Counted from the stretch's first letter, positions 16,252 to 25,524 are shown. The stretch: 64,000 nt of DNA from Robertmurraya_A mangrovi (GCF_034427655.1 NZ_JAXOFX010000004.1:62001-126000), one strand, 5' to 3'. The notes: generated from the letters alone by a model not told the origin. Numbers and translations are program-made.

Positions 16252-16487
16252 GGGGAATCATAATAGTAGCCTCAATGATAAACTAATTTCTCCAAAAAGT
16301 TGATTGAATATTTCGTAAAAAGGGTTCATTTTAAATTAAAATACTAATATAATATATATTACGGGTCCCTAAATGTTCTGATATTGACCAATATGATTTT
16401 CTATAAATAACAAACAGTAATACCCGTCATGCATCAAGGAATCTTTAAGCGTACGGTATTCAGCACAGTTTAAAACGGGGGAATAAA

Positions 16488-18221
16488 ATGAGGAAATTAT
16501 TTAGCTATGTAAATACATACAAGAAGGCCATGTGGCTCGCTTTAACTTTAACTGGCCTCGAACTAATAGTAGAGCTCTTCCAGCCGATGATCATGGCCAT
16601 AATCATCGATGAAGGAATTATAAAAGGAGACCTCGGTACCGTCTACTTATGGGGCGGTTTGCTGCTCGGCTTATCCCTAATTGCCTTTATCGCTGGAATT
16701 GTAAACACCTTCTATGCCTCAGATGTGAGCCAGGGTGTAGCTCATGACATGAGAAGGGATTTATTCAGAAAGATACAACAGTTTACCTTTAAGAACTTTC
16801 AATCTTTCCCTACATCATCATTAATTACTAGATTGACCAATGATGTGACACAAATTCAAAACTTTTTATTTATGAGCCTTCGAATTGCCCTTAGAGCACC
16901 TTTATTTATTTTTGGAAGTATGATTATGGCTTTCTTTGTAAATGTAAAATTAGCACTCATTTTACTAGTAGTGGTACCAATCTTATTAATCATTATTCTA
17001 TGGATTCTAAAAAAAGGAATTCTTTTATTTCAACGAGTACAAAAAAAGTTAGATACGGTAAATGGAGTAATAAGAGAAAACTTAATTGGGATGCGTCTAA
17101 TTAAGGCATATACAAGAGGAAGTCACGAAGAAAAAAGATTTTTTAATTTTAATAAAACCCTCATGGCTGATAATAAAAAGGCTCTAAGAATGATGGAGCT
17201 TACGATGCCTATCCTACTGTTCGGAATGAATTTGAGCATGGTGTTTATCCTTTGGTACGGTTCTGTTGAGTTAAACTTAGGAGGAGCGCAAGCGGGGGAA
17301 ATTGTTGCTATATTGAACTATGCAACGAAGATTATGTTTGCTTTTACTGTTTTCTCATTTCTTATGATGAACTACTCGAGGGCTCAAGCCTCTTCTACTC
17401 GAATAGTTGAAGTTCTGGAAGAAAATATAGATGAACAGCAAGAGACAAAAATAGAAACCTTTCAAAATGTAAACATTCAGGGAAGTATTGAATTTGATCA
17501 TGTTTCCTTTCAATACCCATCTTCAGATTTACCTGTTCTCCATAATCTATCCTTTACGATAAAGGCTGGAGAAACAGTAGGAATCCTGGGAGAAACGGGA
17601 TCAGGGAAATCATCTATTTTTCAATTAATTCCTCAACTGTACCATGTGACTTCAGGAGAAATATTAATAGATGGTATGAATATTGAAAAGATAGATGTGA
17701 AAGAGTTAAGAAAACAGATTGGCTTAGTTCCACAAGAAGCTCATTTATTCTCGGGTACGATACAAGAGAATATTGGCTGGGGGAAAGATCATGCTAGCTT
17801 AGATGACATCGTTCAAGCAGCCAAAGAGGCTCAAATTCATGACTTTATTCTCTCCTTACCAGATCAATACGAAACACGTGTAGGACAAAGGGGAGTTAAC
17901 TTGTCTGGAGGACAAAAACAGCGTCTGTCCATTGCAAGGGCACTGGTTAGGAAACCTAGTATTTTACTATTAGATGACAGTACAAGTGCACTGGATGCCC
18001 ATACGGAAGCAAGTATTTTAAAGACATTAAAAAGTCAAAAGTGTACGACTCTCATTATTGCCCAAAAAATAAGTTCCGTAAAAGAAGCGGATCATATTTT
18101 ACTGATTCACGAAGGCAAACTAGTTGGTAACGGAAACCATGAAACGCTTATGAAGACTAGCCCTTATTATCAAGATATCTATTATTCTCAAGTAAAAGAG
18201 GAGGCGGGACAAATTGGTTAA
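16488..18221 (+). CDS. Heterodimeric ABC exporter subunit with degenerate ATP site (YfiB/LmrC type)
   Basis: A 577-residue half-transporter: six-helix exporter domain (about 1-310) then nucleotide-binding domain with Walker A GETGSGKSS and signature LSGGQKQR. Walker B ends in Asp497 (LLLDDSTSALD) instead of the catalytic Glu, and the H-loop His is Gln526 (IIAQKIS). These are the hallmarks of the non-hydrolysing site of heterodimeric exporters such as LmrCD and BmrCD. The next gene overlaps it and encodes the partner. Drug or lipid export is the family role; the substrate is unknown. The 267-base gap before it has a near-palindrome ATATTGACCAATAT at about 16379-16392, a possible operator. Confidence 0.9.
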   Translation: MRKLFSYVNTYKKAMWLALTLTGLELIVELFQPMIMAIIIDEGIIKGDLGTVYLWGGLLLGLSLIAFIAGIVNTFYASDVSQGVAHDMRRDLFRKIQQFTFKNFQSFPTSSLITRLTNDVTQIQNFLFMSLRIALRAPLFIFGSMIMAFFVNVKLALILLVVVPILLIIILWILKKGILLFQRVQKKLDTVNGVIRENLIGMRLIKAYTRGSHEEKRFFNFNKTLMADNKKALRMMELTMPILLFGMNLSMVFILWYGSVELNLGGAQAGEIVAILNYATKIMFAFTVFSFLMMNYSRAQASSTRIVEVLEENIDEQQETKIETFQNVNIQGSIEFDHVSFQYPSSDLPVLHNLSFTIKAGETVGILGETGSGKSSIFQLIPQLYHVTSGEILIDGMNIEKIDVKELRKQIGLVPQEAHLFSGTIQENIGWGKDHASLDDIVQAAKEAQIHDFILSLPDQYETRVGQRGVNLSGGQKQRLSIARALVRKPSILLLDDSTSALDAHTEASILKTLKSQKCTTLIIAQKISSVKEADHILLIHEGKLVGNGNHETLMKTSPYYQDIYYSQVKEEAGQIG

Positions 18222-20034
18222 AACAACAAACGATGATAAGAAAAATGCCTCCTCTAAGCAAACGGGTAATAAGAAAATAAAAGCGAAAGACATTAAAGGA
18301 ACTCTTTATAAAATATGGCTTTACTTAGCTAAGGAAAAAGGGCTACTGTCATTTGTTCTTCTAATGATTGTGATTAGCTCTGCACTTTCCTTGTTAGGTC
18401 CTTATTTAATGGGAGTAACGGTCGATCGTTTAATTGAAGGCTGGGATACTAATCGACTCCTTACGATGTTATTATGGTTGGTTTTAATCTATGTACTTCA
18501 ATCAGTAGCAGTATTTTTACAAAACTATTGGATGATTGGAATCGCACAAAATGTTGTTTTATCCATGAGGAATCAACTGTTTTCACATCTACAAAAGCTT
18601 CCTGTCTCCTTCTTCCAAAAAAGGCAACATGGGGAGTTAATGAGCCGACTGACAAATGACATGGAAAACGTCAGTCGAACATTAAATTCATCTGTCATTC
18701 AAGTAGTGACCAGTTCCTTGACCGTTTTAGGAACGATCATTGTCATGTTTTGGTTAAGCCCTTTACTAACCATTCTAACTCTTACTATTGTTCCTGCTAT
18801 GTTTGCAGGTTTAAAGTGGATTACGAACCGAACAGGTCAATATTTTAAAGAGCAGCAGAAGACACTTGGCGATATAAATGGATATATAGAGGAGACCTTA
18901 TCAGGGCAAAAAATAGTTAAGATGTACTCCCAAGAACAACGGGTAATAGAAGAATTCGAAAGAAAAAATAGTGCTTTAAAAAAATCCAGCTACTGGGCGC
19001 AAACGTATTCAGGCTTTATACCAAAGTTGATGAATATGTTAAATAACGTAAGCTTTGCCGTTATAGTAGGAGTTGGTGGGATACTAGCTTTAAAAGGTCA
19101 TATTTCAATCGGTGTTATCGTTATTTTTACAACTTACTCTAGACAATTTACACGTCCTTTGAATGATCTAGCAAACCAATTCAATATGATTCTTTCTGCA
19201 GTAGCTGGAGCCGAACGAGTTTTTCAAATTATGGATGAAAAAGAAGAGAAAAATGATGAAAGTCAAGCCAAGGATATAACTTCACTAGAGGGTGATGTAA
19301 GGTTTGATTCGGTATCCTTTTCTTATGATCAGAGTGTAGCAACATTAGAAGAGGTTAGCTTCCATGCTACTCCAGGTCAAACCGTTGCGCTCGTTGGACC
19401 AACAGGAGCCGGTAAAACAACCATTATCTCTTTACTTTCCCGTTTTTACGAGGTTGAACAGGGACAAGGTCATATCTATATAGACGGAATGGATATAAAA
19501 AATATTACGAGGGATAGTTTACGTAAACAGATGGCTTTTGTTTTACAAGATTCAGTTCTCTTTAAAACAACCGTAAGAGAAAATATCCGTTACGGAAGAC
19601 TGTCGGCAACGGATGATGAGGTCATTTTTGCAGCCAAAGGAGCAAATGCACATGACTTTATCATGAAGTTACCAAATGGTTACGATACCATTTTAGATTC
19701 AGAGGGACAGGGAATTAGCCATGGACAAAGACAGCTACTTTCTATTGCACGAGCGATGCTAGCGAACCCATCCTTGCTGATCTTAGATGAAGCTACGAGT
19801 AGTATTGATACGATTACAGAAATGAAGATTAATGAAGCCCTTCAGCGACTAATGAAAGGGAGAACCTCCTTCGTTATTGCGCACCGTTTAAATACCATTC
19901 AAAATGCAGATTTAATTATCGTCTTGAAAAATGGGAAGTTAATTGAGAAGGGAACGCACGACTCACTATTAAAGGCAAATGGATTCTATGCTGGTTTAGT
20001 ACACTCCCAGCAAGGTAAATCTACCCTTGCCTAA
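18214..20034 (+). CDS. Heterodimeric ABC exporter subunit with catalytic ATP site (YfiC/LmrD type)
   Basis: A 606-residue half-transporter with an N-terminal Lys-rich tail (about 1-35), a six-helix membrane domain, and an NBD with Walker A GPTGAGKTT, canonical Walker B LLILDEATSSID (Glu526) and H loop IAHRLNT. Its signature is altered to ISHGQ (501-505), which completes the degenerate site with the partner's Asp497 Walker B. So one site hydrolyses and one does not. TTG start behind GAGGCGGG, overlapping the previous gene by 8 bases. A terminator follows. Confidence 0.92.
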   Translation: MVKTTNDDKKNASSKQTGNKKIKAKDIKGTLYKIWLYLAKEKGLLSFVLLMIVISSALSLLGPYLMGVTVDRLIEGWDTNRLLTMLLWLVLIYVLQSVAVFLQNYWMIGIAQNVVLSMRNQLFSHLQKLPVSFFQKRQHGELMSRLTNDMENVSRTLNSSVIQVVTSSLTVLGTIIVMFWLSPLLTILTLTIVPAMFAGLKWITNRTGQYFKEQQKTLGDINGYIEETLSGQKIVKMYSQEQRVIEEFERKNSALKKSSYWAQTYSGFIPKLMNMLNNVSFAVIVGVGGILALKGHISIGVIVIFTTYSRQFTRPLNDLANQFNMILSAVAGAERVFQIMDEKEEKNDESQAKDITSLEGDVRFDSVSFSYDQSVATLEEVSFHATPGQTVALVGPTGAGKTTIISLLSRFYEVEQGQGHIYIDGMDIKNITRDSLRKQMAFVLQDSVLFKTTVRENIRYGRLSATDDEVIFAAKGANAHDFIMKLPNGYDTILDSEGQGISHGQRQLLSIARAMLANPSLLILDEATSSIDTITEMKINEALQRLMKGRTSFVIAHRLNTIQNADLIIVLKNGKLIEKGTHDSLLKANGFYAGLVHSQQGKSTLA

Positions 20035-20041
20035 AAATTTT

Positions 20042-20074
20042 AAAAAGGGCAGTCTAAAGAGACTGTCCTTTTTT
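20042..20074 (+). terminator. Terminator of the ABC exporter operon
   Basis: AAGGGCAGTCT pairs with AGACTGTCCTT, with one G-U pair, around a short loop and is followed by a T run. Confidence 0.85.
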
Positions 20075-20140
20075 ACATGGATTCATCTATTAAAGGGAAA
20101 ATTATTAATTACATTACTAGTATGGAGGGAGCTTATCATC

Positions 20141-21034
20141 TTGACTTATGATTGTATTATCGTGGGCGGAGGGATTGCAGGACTTCAGGCAGCCATTCAA
20201 TTAGGGAGATATGAATATAAAGTACTTGTCATTGATTCGGGAGATGGGCGTTCGACTCTTTGTAGAAACTATCATAATATTTTAGGATATCCGGATGGAG
20301 TAAGCGGAGAGTATCTTCGTGATATTGGTAAAAAACAGGCTGAGGGATTAGGAATCCAATTTCTGCTGGAGAAAGCTGAGGAGGTTACTCAAAAGGATGA
20401 AAAATTTGAGGTCAAAGTACATAGTGGTGAAAGTTACTCCGGAAAACGGCTATTGATTGCTACTGGTGTAATGGATCGAATTCCTGAAATACCGGAGTTA
20501 TATCCTTGTTTGGGAATTAGTATTTATGTATGTCCAGATTGCGATGGTTTTGAAGTGAAAAATCAAAAAACAATTGTGCTAGGTTCTGGGGAAGTTGGTG
20601 CGAATATGGCAACAACCCTTACCTCTTGGACAAAAGACATTCATTATATTAATCATGAACAAGCACCAGTTAGCCAAGAAAAACTAGACGAGTTAAAACA
20701 AAAGCAAATTTTTTATTATGAACAGCCCATTCAAGAAGTAAAAGAAGTGGACGGGAAGCTGCAGGAAATCACTCTGAAAGATGGCACTAAAATACATGTT
20801 AATCACGGATTTATTGCATTCGGTAACAACGAGGTAAAGTCTTCTTTAGCGAAGCAACTTGGAGTGGAGCTCCTAGAAAATAAGCACATCTTGGTAGATC
20901 CACGATCAAAAATGACCAATATCAAAAATGTATGGGCTGCTGGAGATGTAGTTGCCCATTCCGAACAAGTAACGATAGCATTAGGAGATGGGATGCAAGC
21001 AGCGATCTTTATCCATAAATCACTGAAAAGTTAA
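20141..21034 (+). CDS. Thioredoxin reductase-like FAD/NAD(P) oxidoreductase
   Basis: A 297-residue flavoprotein. N-terminal FAD dinucleotide motif IIVGGGIAGLQAA, redox-active pair Cys131 and Cys134 in VCPDCDG, NAD(P) motif VLGSGEVGANMA, and the closing FAD motif VWAAGDV. It belongs to the small TrxB-like class that lacks an interface domain. The partner (thioredoxin, bacilliredoxin or another thiol) is not evident; no thioredoxin gene is near. The start is TTG at 20141 with GGAGGGA 10 bases upstream; an upstream in-frame extension to 20027 would run through the preceding terminator and is unlikely. Confidence 0.87.
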   Translation: MTYDCIIVGGGIAGLQAAIQLGRYEYKVLVIDSGDGRSTLCRNYHNILGYPDGVSGEYLRDIGKKQAEGLGIQFLLEKAEEVTQKDEKFEVKVHSGESYSGKRLLIATGVMDRIPEIPELYPCLGISIYVCPDCDGFEVKNQKTIVLGSGEVGANMATTLTSWTKDIHYINHEQAPVSQEKLDELKQKQIFYYEQPIQEVKEVDGKLQEITLKDGTKIHVNHGFIAFGNNEVKSSLAKQLGVELLENKHILVDPRSKMTNIKNVWAAGDVVAHSEQVTIALGDGMQAAIFIHKSLKS

Positions 21035-21038
21035 AACG

Positions 21039-21066
21039 AAAGGACAGAGAAATCACTGTCCTTTTT
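21039..21066. terminator. Bidirectional terminator
   Basis: Stem AAAGGACAG (21039-21047) and CTGTCCTTT (21056-21064), between two convergent genes. Confidence 0.82.
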
Positions 21067-21090
21067 CACTTCTTCATCATTAACCTGTTT

Positions 21091-21816
21091 TTATTTTATC
21101 GCTCGAAACACTCGATAACCTAATCGATCTGCATACGTACTCATGACTCTCTGGTGGTCCATAATGATTTGTTGATAAATAGGGTGGGGTGAATATGGGC
21201 TCATTAACTCTGGTTGATTCTGGTGATGACTATTTAGCATTTCCTCTAAAATTGTGCTAGACTTAACTTTTTTTATCTTTGCAAATCCACTGTTTTTAAT
21301 GTATTTTATCCATTCCCTCTCCGTTAGCACATCTTCAATATTATATAAATTTTGAATCACTTTTTTATCCTTTATATCTAGCATCTGCTCTGCTGTCATC
21401 TCAGAATTAATTAAGACTCCTCCTGGCTTTAATACCCGGTACAACTCGTCATAAGACTTCTTCTTATTAGTAAAAATAATAACGGATTCAACTATGATCA
21501 TATCAAATGTTTGATTTGGAAAGGGTAGTTCTTCAATACTCCCATGAATAACAGGAATGTTTAGTCTTTCAGTCATAAATCGATGTTTGGCTTTGCTTAC
21601 CATCATCGGATTATAATCTAGGGCAGTTACAGAGCATTGATAATGCTTAGCAAGATAGGCAGATGTTTGCCCCGTGCCGCAACCAACATCCAATATTTTC
21701 ATGTTACTTTTAATTTTTTCACTATTTAACAGAGCCTTTGTTAAAGCAAAGCCTCCAGGATGTGCACTACTTATTCCATAATGAGCTAAAGCCTCTTGAT
21801 AGGTAGGTTTCATCAT
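21091..21816 (-). CDS. Class I SAM-dependent methyltransferase
   Basis: A 241-residue enzyme with the SAM-binding motif I ILDVGCGTGQTSAYLA (about 41-56), motif II acidic residue in VTALDYNP, and motif III-like IVESVIIFTNKKK. The fold is the UbiE/COQ5-like Rossmann methyltransferase. The C-terminal third is extended and of unclear substrate role, so no reaction is assigned. AAGGAGA lies 6 bases before the ATG. It is a single-gene unit, convergent with the flavoprotein and divergent from the oligoglucosidase. Confidence 0.85.
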   Translation of the reverse strand: MMKPTYQEALAHYGISSAHPGGFALTKALLNSEKIKSNMKILDVGCGTGQTSAYLAKHYQCSVTALDYNPMMVSKAKHRFMTERLNIPVIHGSIEELPFPNQTFDMIIVESVIIFTNKKKSYDELYRVLKPGGVLINSEMTAEQMLDIKDKKVIQNLYNIEDVLTEREWIKYIKNSGFAKIKKVKSSTILEEMLNSHHQNQPELMSPYSPHPIYQQIIMDHQRVMSTYADRLGYRVFRAIK

Positions 21817-21949
21817 TTCTCTCCTTACTATAGCTTTATACTTCTAGACGTTAAAACGTAATACATCTTATGGTAAACAATGAATATTAGACACAAATAT
21901 AATGATGGCGACCTTGTAATCTGCCTAAAATTATGTATTGCTAAAAATA

Positions 21950-21966
21950 AATGTAAGCGTTAAACT
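21950..21966 (+). promoter_or_regulatory. cre-like half site
   Basis: AATGTAAGCGTTAAACT fits the left half of the CcpA cre consensus (WTGNAANCG) but lacks the right CA. It lies 94 bases before the oligoglucosidase start. Weak evidence. Confidence 0.35.
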
Positions 21967-22008
21967 ATTTTTATTAATTGAATTAGGGCTTTCTTATGCG
22001 TATTTCAT

Positions 22009-22026
22009 GCAATCGTTTGCGCAAAC
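22009..22026 (+). promoter_or_regulatory. LacI-family operator upstream of the oligo-1,6-glucosidase gene
   Basis: GCAATCGTTTGC (22009-22020) is a perfect GCAANCGNTTGC palindrome, overlapped by the perfect palindrome GTTTGCGCAAAC (22015-22026). It sits about 33 bases before the start codon, over the likely promoter. It also matches cre at all but one fixed base, so CcpA or a MalR-like repressor may bind. No LacI-family gene is in the window. Confidence 0.65.
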
Positions 22027-22059
22027 AACAAAAATTAGAAAAACTGAGGGTGTATATAG

Positions 22060-23724
22060 ATGAAAAAAACATGGTGGAAAGAAGCCATAGCGTATCAAAT
22101 CTATCCACGTAGCTTCCAAGATTCAAATGGAGATGGAATTGGGGATTTACAAGGAATTATACAACGTTTAGATTATCTAAAGGACTTGGGTATTGATGTT
22201 ATTTGGATTTGTCCTATGTACAAATCTCCAAATGATGATAATGGATATGATATCTCTGATTATCAAGACATTATGGAAGACTTCGGAAACATGGCTGATT
22301 TTGATGAGCTTTTATCAGAAGTTCACAAACGTGGAATGAAGTTAATTATTGATTTAGTTCCAAATCATACAAGTGATGAACACCAATGGTTCATTGAGTC
22401 ACGCTCTTCTAAAGATAACCCAAAACGTGATTGGTATATTTGGAGAGACGGTAAAGAAGGGAAAGAGCCGAACAACTGGGAAAGTATTTTCGGAGGTTCT
22501 GCTTGGGAGTATGACGAAAAGACAGATCAATACTTCTTACACGTGTTCTCTACTAGACAACCAGACCTAAATTGGGAAAACCCAGAGGTTCGCCGTGCAT
22601 TATACGATATGGTGAACTGGTGGCTAGATAAAGGAATTGATGGATTCCGTATTGACGCGATTAGCCACATTAAAAAGAGACCTGGTTTTCCTGATATGCC
22701 AAATCCTGAAGGGAAAACATACGTGTCTTCGTTCGACATGCATATGAATCAAGAGGGGATTCATAAATTCTTAAAAGAATTTAAAGACGAAACCTACTCA
22801 AAATATGATGCTATGACAGTTGGAGAAGCAAACGGTGTAAGTGTAGATGAAGCTCACCTATGGGTTGGAGAAGAAGAAGGAAAAATGGACATGGTATTCC
22901 AATTCGAGCATTTGGATTTATGGGGCACCGATAATAAAGAGTTAGATATCATTGGCCTTAAAAAAGTGTTAACTCGCTGGCAAAAAGGGTTAGAAAAAGA
23001 CGGATGGAATGCACTATTTATTGAAAATCATGACAAGCCTCGTGTGGTTTCAACTTGGGGGAATGATGATCAATACTGGAAAGAAAGTGCTACTTCAATG
23101 GCAGCTATGTATTTCTTAATGCAGGGGACACCATTCATTTATCAAGGACAAGAAATTGGAATGACAAATGTACAGTTCGAAAGCATTGATGATTATGATG
23201 ATGTAGCGGTTAAAAATATGTATCGTCTGAAAAGAGAAGAAGGAATTTCTCACGAAGAAATTATGGAGATTATTTGGTCTACTTCTCGTGACAACAGCCG
23301 TACACCAATGCAATGGTCCAATGAATTAAATGCAGGCTTTAGTTCAGGTGCACCTTGGATGAAGGTAAATCCAAACTATACAAATATAAATGTCGAAAAG
23401 CAACTGAAGGAAGAAGATTCAATCCTTTCTTTCTATAAAAAAATGATTCAGTTAAAGAAACAAAATGAAATCTTTACTTACGGGCAATATGATCTTCTAT
23501 TAGAAGACCATCCACAAATTTATGCATATACACGTACACTTGGGGAAGACAAAGTTGTAGTGATTACAAACTTAAACAAAGAAAGTGCTACATTTGAAAC
23601 AAATGAGTTAGAATTAGCTTATAAGGGGCTCTTACTAAATAACTATTCCGTTGAAGCACACGAAAACACAAAATCAATGGTATTAAAGCCATATGAGGCT
23701 CGTGTATATAAAATAGAACGATAG
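22060..23724 (+). CDS. malL: Oligo-1,6-glucosidase / alpha-glucosidase (GH13)
   Basis: A 554-residue cytosolic GH13 enzyme. Catalytic residues are Asp199 (GFRIDAISHI, nucleophile), Glu256 (VGEANG, acid/base) and Asp325 (IENHDKPR, transition-state stabiliser), positions close to those known for oligo-1,6-glucosidase. The N-terminus WWKEAIAYQIYPRSFQDSNG is typical. It cleaves terminal alpha-glucosidic bonds in isomaltose, panose or related sugars taken up into the cell. A trehalose-6-phosphate hydrolase is the main alternative, but no PTS gene is adjacent. It is monocistronic, with a LacI-type operator upstream and a strong terminator downstream. Confidence 0.87.
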   Translation: MKKTWWKEAIAYQIYPRSFQDSNGDGIGDLQGIIQRLDYLKDLGIDVIWICPMYKSPNDDNGYDISDYQDIMEDFGNMADFDELLSEVHKRGMKLIIDLVPNHTSDEHQWFIESRSSKDNPKRDWYIWRDGKEGKEPNNWESIFGGSAWEYDEKTDQYFLHVFSTRQPDLNWENPEVRRALYDMVNWWLDKGIDGFRIDAISHIKKRPGFPDMPNPEGKTYVSSFDMHMNQEGIHKFLKEFKDETYSKYDAMTVGEANGVSVDEAHLWVGEEEGKMDMVFQFEHLDLWGTDNKELDIIGLKKVLTRWQKGLEKDGWNALFIENHDKPRVVSTWGNDDQYWKESATSMAAMYFLMQGTPFIYQGQEIGMTNVQFESIDDYDDVAVKNMYRLKREEGISHEEIMEIIWSTSRDNSRTPMQWSNELNAGFSSGAPWMKVNPNYTNINVEKQLKEEDSILSFYKKMIQLKKQNEIFTYGQYDLLLEDHPQIYAYTRTLGEDKVVVITNLNKESATFETNELELAYKGLLLNNYSVEAHENTKSMVLKPYEARVYKIER

Positions 23725-23731
23725 AACATAG

Positions 23732-23769
23732 AAATTAGACCATACATCCCATTGTATGGTCTAATTTTT
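23732..23769 (+). terminator. Terminator
   Basis: Perfect 14-bp stem AAATTAGACCATAC and GTATGGTCTAATTT followed by T residues. Confidence 0.9.
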
Positions 23770-23863
23770 ATATCGCGAAAAAAATCCAATTCATGTAAAT
23801 GAAAAACATCACATAATTTAGTAACAGAAACAAAGAGAGATTCAAAATTATGGGGGTGTTAGT

Positions 23864-24751
23864 ATGACAATACGTAAGGCAATCATTCCTGCAGCAGGTT
23901 TAGGAACGAGGTTTCTACCTGCAACAAAGGCACAACCAAAGGAAATGTTACCTATCGTAGATAAACCAACAATACAGTATATTGTTGAAGAAGCAGTGCA
24001 ATCAGGAATTGAAGATATTATCATTATAAGCGGTCGTGGAAAAAGGGCCATTGAGGATCATTTTGATAAATCATATGAGCTAGAGGAGACTCTTGCGAAA
24101 AAAGGGAAGATGGATTTACTTAGAAAAATTGAACCCATTTCAAAACTTGCAAACATTCACTATATCAGGCAGAAAGAACCTAAAGGACTTGGCGATGCTA
24201 TATACTGTGCTAGAAGTTTTATAGGAGACGAACCGTTTGCTGTTATGCTCGGCGACGATATTGTTCAAGCTGAAACACCATGCATGAAACAACTTATTAC
24301 TGTTTATAACGAGTGTGGAGGCTCCATTGTTGGAGTGCAATCAGTTAGTGATGACCAGGTTAGTAAGTATGGAATTATTGAGCCAGAATTGACTATTACT
24401 GATCAATTTTTTACATTAAAGAGTATTGTTGAAAAACCATCCTTAAAAGATGCACCATCTAATTTCGCTGTAATGGGTCGGTATATTTTAGATCCAGCTA
24501 TTTTTAGCATTCTAGAAAATACCCCTGCAGGAACAGGAAATGAAATTCAATTAACAGATGCCATTCAAAGATTAATAGGTAAACAATCCGTCTATTCTTA
24601 TATTTTTGAAGGGAATCGTTATGATGTAGGAGATAAGCTTGGTTTTATTAAAGCAACGATTGAACTTAGTTTAAAAAGAGAAGATTTAAGAGAAGATTTA
24701 ATGCAATATATAAAAAATCTCATAGAAACAGAGGAAGGGGCACAGCTTTAA
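23864..24751 (+). CDS. galU: UTP-glucose-1-phosphate uridylyltransferase
   Basis: A 295-residue nucleotidyltransferase with the signature AIIPAAGLGTRFLPATKAQPKEMLPI and, further on, VVEKP-like SIVEKPSL and YDVGDKLGF. It makes UDP-glucose from UTP and glucose-1-phosphate for glycolipid, teichoic acid or polysaccharide synthesis. Length matches GtaB/YngB of Bacillus. GGGGGTG stands before the ATG. It is a single gene here; no teichoic acid genes are adjacent, so which of the usual galU paralogues it is cannot be told. Confidence 0.92.
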   Translation: MTIRKAIIPAAGLGTRFLPATKAQPKEMLPIVDKPTIQYIVEEAVQSGIEDIIIISGRGKRAIEDHFDKSYELEETLAKKGKMDLLRKIEPISKLANIHYIRQKEPKGLGDAIYCARSFIGDEPFAVMLGDDIVQAETPCMKQLITVYNECGGSIVGVQSVSDDQVSKYGIIEPELTITDQFFTLKSIVEKPSLKDAPSNFAVMGRYILDPAIFSILENTPAGTGNEIQLTDAIQRLIGKQSVYSYIFEGNRYDVGDKLGFIKATIELSLKREDLREDLMQYIKNLIETEEGAQL

Positions 24752-25008
24752 ATTTAACAGTTAAATTTAAAATCCTGGTTAGAGTAGTTTTTACACCAAA
24801 AAATCTCCGAAGTGAGCACTTATCTTTCACTTCGGAGGTAGTAAAGTTTACAGTCCTCAAGATTGCAAATGATAGCTGTAGCGGCACATACCAAGTGCAA
24901 ATAAAAGCTTTAGAGCAACTAGAGGAGCATTCCAATCCTGACTTCCAACTGTTAAAATTGGTAATAGAAGTAAATGATCAAGCCATATTAAGAAACTCTG
25001 TGCATTAA
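24748..25008 (+). pseudogene. Small gene of unknown function that lacks a start codon
   Basis: A frame open from inside galU to the TAA at 25006-25008 reads like a genuine protein of about 86 residues (for example ILVRVVFTPKN, SEVVKFTVLKIANDS, YQVQIKALEQLEEH, LLKLVIEVNDQAILRNSVH). It contains no ATG, GTG or TTG before a GTG in its middle. GAGGAAGGGG at 24731-24740 is placed as a ribosome site for the codon at 24748, which is TTA. The simplest reading is a small gene whose TTG or ATG start has mutated; a non-standard start is the alternative. I do not recognise the family. Confidence 0.55.
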
Positions 25009-25038
25009 AACTATTAGTACAGTTGTCAAAGGAGTTAG

Positions 25039-25521
25039 ATGGTTGTGAAGCAGGCAAAAACAAATGCAATGAGGATACTAGATTCAAAAAAGATACCATA
25101 CGAATTGATTACATATGACAGCCAAGATGGAAAGATAGATGGTGTATCAGTTGCTGAGAAAATCGGAAAACCTGTAAGTGTAGTTTATAAAACACTAGTT
25201 GCTCAAGGGAATAGCAAAAACCTATTTGTCTTTATTGTCCCTGTTGAAGCAGAGCTCGATTTGAAAAAGGGAGCGAAAGCAGCAGGAGAGAAAAAGATTG
25301 ATATGATTCCAGTAAAAGATATTCAAAAGTGGACAGGCTATATTCGAGGTGGATGTTCACCGGTTGGAATGAAGAAGTTATATTCAACCTTTATAGATGA
25401 AAGTGCACATACAATAGATAAAATCATTGTTAGCGGTGGAAAAATTGGTGTACAAATGGAATTAACAGTGGAAGACCTTAAACAGGTTACTCAAGCTAAA
25501 ATAGCTGAATTACTGAAATAA
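25039..25521 (+). CDS. ybaK: Cys-tRNA(Pro)/Cys-tRNA(Cys) deacylase, YbaK type
   Basis: A 160-residue aminoacyl-tRNA editing protein of the YbaK/EbsC family. The conserved lysine is in SVVYKTLVAQG (about residue 48), and the signature GYIRGGCSPVGMKK is present. It removes cysteine wrongly loaded on tRNA(Pro). AAGGAG lies about 6 bases upstream of the ATG. A short terminator follows, and the gene is probably monocistronic. Confidence 0.9.
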   Translation: MVVKQAKTNAMRILDSKKIPYELITYDSQDGKIDGVSVAEKIGKPVSVVYKTLVAQGNSKNLFVFIVPVEAELDLKKGAKAAGEKKIDMIPVKDIQKWTGYIRGGCSPVGMKKLYSTFIDESAHTIDKIIVSGGKIGVQMELTVEDLKQVTQAKIAELLK

Positions 25522-25524
25522 ACT

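Noticed and set aside
20027..20140. N-terminal extension of the flavoprotein from 20027
   Set aside because: The extension crosses a strong terminator and is not conserved in kind. The TTG at 20141 has a good ribosome site.
24800..24840. Inverted repeat CTCCGAAGTG/CACTTCGGAG as galU terminator
   Set aside because: The 10-bp stem has no T run, and it lies within the protein-like frame 24748-25008, so I leave it unassigned.
24857..25099. 80-residue minus-strand frame opposite the start-less gene
   Set aside because: It has no ribosome site and overlaps ybaK. The plus-strand frame has the better protein character.
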